Of a stretch of 7,249 nucleotides of DNA, positions 5,779 through 7,249 are shown piece after piece. A program made the translations under genes and the position numbers. The stretch spans positions 1-7,249 of the forward strand of contig NZ_PEGG01000091.1 in the NCBI RefSeq assembly GCF_002737765.1, written 5' to 3'. This DNA is from Caulobacter sp. B11 (GTDB taxonomy: Bacteria > Pseudomonadota > Alphaproteobacteria > Caulobacterales > Caulobacteraceae). Numbering within the stretch: position 1 is the stretch's first letter; each line of letters begins with the position of its first letter. A model generated the notes under the pieces. It was not told the origin of the DNA. It saw only the letters and a list, made by a program, of their open reading frames with translations, and ran no database searches.

Positions 5779-7140
5779 TCAAACGATCGCTGGTAGATGC
5801 AGGTGAACGCGCAGCCCGCCTAGCGGCGATGCGCCCAGCCAGATCTTCCCGCCGTACAGGACAATAAGGTCCTTGACGATCGCCAGGCCCATTCCATGGC
5901 CTGGCATCTGCTCATCCAGACGCTCGCCCAGGCCAAAGACAACCTCATAGGCTTCAGGAGCTAGGCCTGGTCCGTCGTCGTCCACCGTGATCAAAATATT
6001 CCCACCGTCAGGACTCTGCGCGATGATTTCAACGCGGCTTCGGGCCCACTTTCCACCATTGTCGAGCAGGTTCGCCAGAATTTCAGCTAGGTCCTGCGCG
6101 TCAAGCGCCGCCGTAAGGTCAGGCGCAACCGAGGCTTTAAACTCGACGCCGCGACGGCTGTGTAGCCTCGCCATCGCCTGGAGCACAGGCTCAAGCGCAT
6201 CGTCAACTCGCGTCGCCACGCCAGGCGCGCTGCGTAGCGCCGCAGCGCGCGCGCGAGCCAGTTGATAGTCGATCTGCCGGTGCATCCGCTCGCATTGTTG
6301 TTCGATAACTTCAGCAACCGAAGTGTTGCCGCTCGAACGAAGTCTTGCGGCTTCATCTACGAGGATCGCCATGGGCGTTTTCAACGCATGGCCGAGATTT
6401 CCCGCCTGGGTCCGCGCCCGGCGCAACATATCAAGATTTGCCTCAAGCAGATTGTTGAGATCTGCGGCAAGGGGCGCGACCTCACTAGGCAGATCATCTG
6501 GAAGCCGTTGGGCTCGACCGGTTCGGACGGCTGCGAGCGCATCTCGCACACGACCCAGCGGCCTTAGGCCGAACCAGATCTGCAGCAGGGCGGCGCTGCT
6601 GAGGCCAAGAGCGATGAACAGGAGAGAGGCAGCCAGCGTCCAGTTGAACCGTGCGAGGACCTGATCCAGCAGGCGCTGTTCAACCCCGATGCCGATCCTT
6701 AGGGGCGCGCTTGCGCCAACGGGGCGAACACTCGTCTCAACGAGCCTGATATGCCCATTGGGTCCCTCTACGAACCGATGTTGCTCGACCCCGAGGGGCG
6801 CGAACGGCGCACCAAGAGGCAGTCGCCGCCCTTCCAAGGATGCAGAACTCACCCAGCGCCCATCAGGGGCCTGAAGCTGCCAGTAGAATCCAGACCCTAC
6901 GGGCAGGAAACGAGGGTCGCTCAGCCTTCTATGCAGATATGGCTTTCCGGTCTCGTCGATGGCGGCCAGAACTGCGAGCTCCGAAGCATGGCCCTGAAGC
7001 TCTTCGTCGAATTGCTCGGTGACATGGGCCCGAAAGAGTTCTGCGAGCGCCCATCCGCTGACGGCAAGACCCGCAGTGATCCAGATTATGGCTCCAACGA
7101 TCAAGCGGGCGCGGAAACTGGTCCAGATCGCCCCTTTCAT
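5779..7140 (-). CDS. Membrane sensor histidine kinase, PhoQ-like
   Basis: This is an inner-membrane sensor kinase of 453 residues that should phosphorylate the response regulator encoded immediately upstream. Transmembrane helices are visible at about 11-32 and 167-190, enclosing a periplasmic sensor region of about 130 residues. HAMP covers about 187-240 (GLRPLGRVRDALAAVRTG). The HisKA box NLGHALKTPMAIL has H251; the HALKTP form is the one used by PhoQ-related kinases. The ATPase domain has LLDNGGKWAR (N361), DDDGPG at 387-392 and GHGMGLAI at 414-421. All motifs for activity are present. The ATG overlaps the regulator's stop as ATGA, so the two genes are translationally coupled. The stimulus is unknown; divalent cations or envelope stress would fit the relatives, but this is inference. 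The gene ends 66 bp from the IS6-family element, which has not damaged it. The orientation is the same as the chemoreceptor and hybrid kinase, but no functional link is evident. Confidence 0.93.
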   Translation of the reverse strand: MKGAIWTSFRARLIVGAIIWITAGLAVSGWALAELFRAHVTEQFDEELQGHASELAVLAAIDETGKPYLHRRLSDPRFLPVGSGFYWQLQAPDGRWVSSASLEGRRLPLGAPFAPLGVEQHRFVEGPNGHIRLVETSVRPVGASAPLRIGIGVEQRLLDQVLARFNWTLAASLLFIALGLSSAALLQIWFGLRPLGRVRDALAAVRTGRAQRLPDDLPSEVAPLAADLNNLLEANLDMLRRARTQAGNLGHALKTPMAILVDEAARLRSSGNTSVAEVIEQQCERMHRQIDYQLARARAAALRSAPGVATRVDDALEPVLQAMARLHSRRGVEFKASVAPDLTAALDAQDLAEILANLLDNGGKWARSRVEIIAQSPDGGNILITVDDDGPGLAPEAYEVVFGLGERLDEQMPGHGMGLAIVKDLIVLYGGKIWLGASPLGGLRVHLHLPAIV

Positions 7141-7249
7141 GTCATTCGATATCCTAAGCCGCGCACTGTGCGGATGACGTCTTTGCCGAGCTTCTTTCGC
7201 AATCGACCGACATAGACCTCAATCGTGTTGGATTCTCGGGTCTCATCCA
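7137..7249 (-). CDS. OmpR-family response regulator, C-terminal end only
   Basis: The last 36 codons of a winged-helix DNA-binding domain are present, reading SNTIEVYVGRLRKKLG followed by VIRTVRGLGYRMT and TGA. This is the recognition helix and wing of OmpR/PhoB-type regulators. The gene runs off the right edge of the window, so the receiver domain is not visible. Its stop shares four bases (ATGA) with the start of the sensor kinase, the standard arrangement for a cognate regulator-kinase operon with the regulator first. Confidence 0.92.
   Translation of the reverse strand, partial: DETRESNTIEVYVGRLRKKLGKDVIRTVRGLGYRMT

Noticed and set aside
6751..7215. 154-codon open frame on the plus strand
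   Set aside because: It runs antisense across the regulator-kinase junction, whose four-base overlap and motifs show that the minus strand is coding.

Overview
The window looks like chromosomal DNA of a GC-rich alphaproteobacterium, probably of the Caulobacter/Phenylobacterium type. That placement is an inference from codon bias, the IS6-family transposase type and the relatedness of the signalling proteins. Everything readable is signal transduction or insertion-sequence debris. No tRNA, rRNA or CRISPR array was seen.

Layout. Bases 1-130 hold no recognisable gene but contain a perfect 10-bp stem hairpin. Bases 131-288 are the left-over end of an IS6-family insertion sequence, reading as the last 30 codons of a transposase on the minus strand. 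It stops one base short of the stop codon of a 654-residue soluble PAS-PAS hybrid histidine kinase (290-2254, minus). Upstream of the kinase, on the same strand, is a 506-residue soluble globin-coupled chemoreceptor (2433-3953). An AT-rich intergenic region with several inverted and direct repeats (3954-4248) separates it from a divergent 202-residue LuxR/NarL-type regulator with a degenerate receiver domain (4249-4857, plus). A second, nearly full-length but dead IS6-family element follows (4892-5712), in the same orientation as the remnant. Its transposase carries an in-frame stop, two frameshifts and a D-to-E change at a catalytic position. To the right is an OmpR/PhoQ-type two-component operon on the minus strand: the end of a winged-helix response regulator (7137-7249, cut by the window edge) overlapping by 4 bp a membrane sensor kinase (5779-7140).

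How it may work. The three genes between the IS6 copies could form one sensory unit. The globin chemoreceptor should bind heme and sense O2 or a related gas. The hybrid kinase starts with a PAS domain resembling that of the O2 sensor FixL, with a histidine at the heme-ligand position. The LuxR-type protein could be the output. This cassette lies between two same-orientation IS6-family ends, as in an IS6 pseudo-compound transposon, although the copies have diverged (8 differences in 156 bp) and no target duplications remain. The kinase/regulator pair on the right looks like an ordinary resident envelope-sensing system next to which the IS landed.
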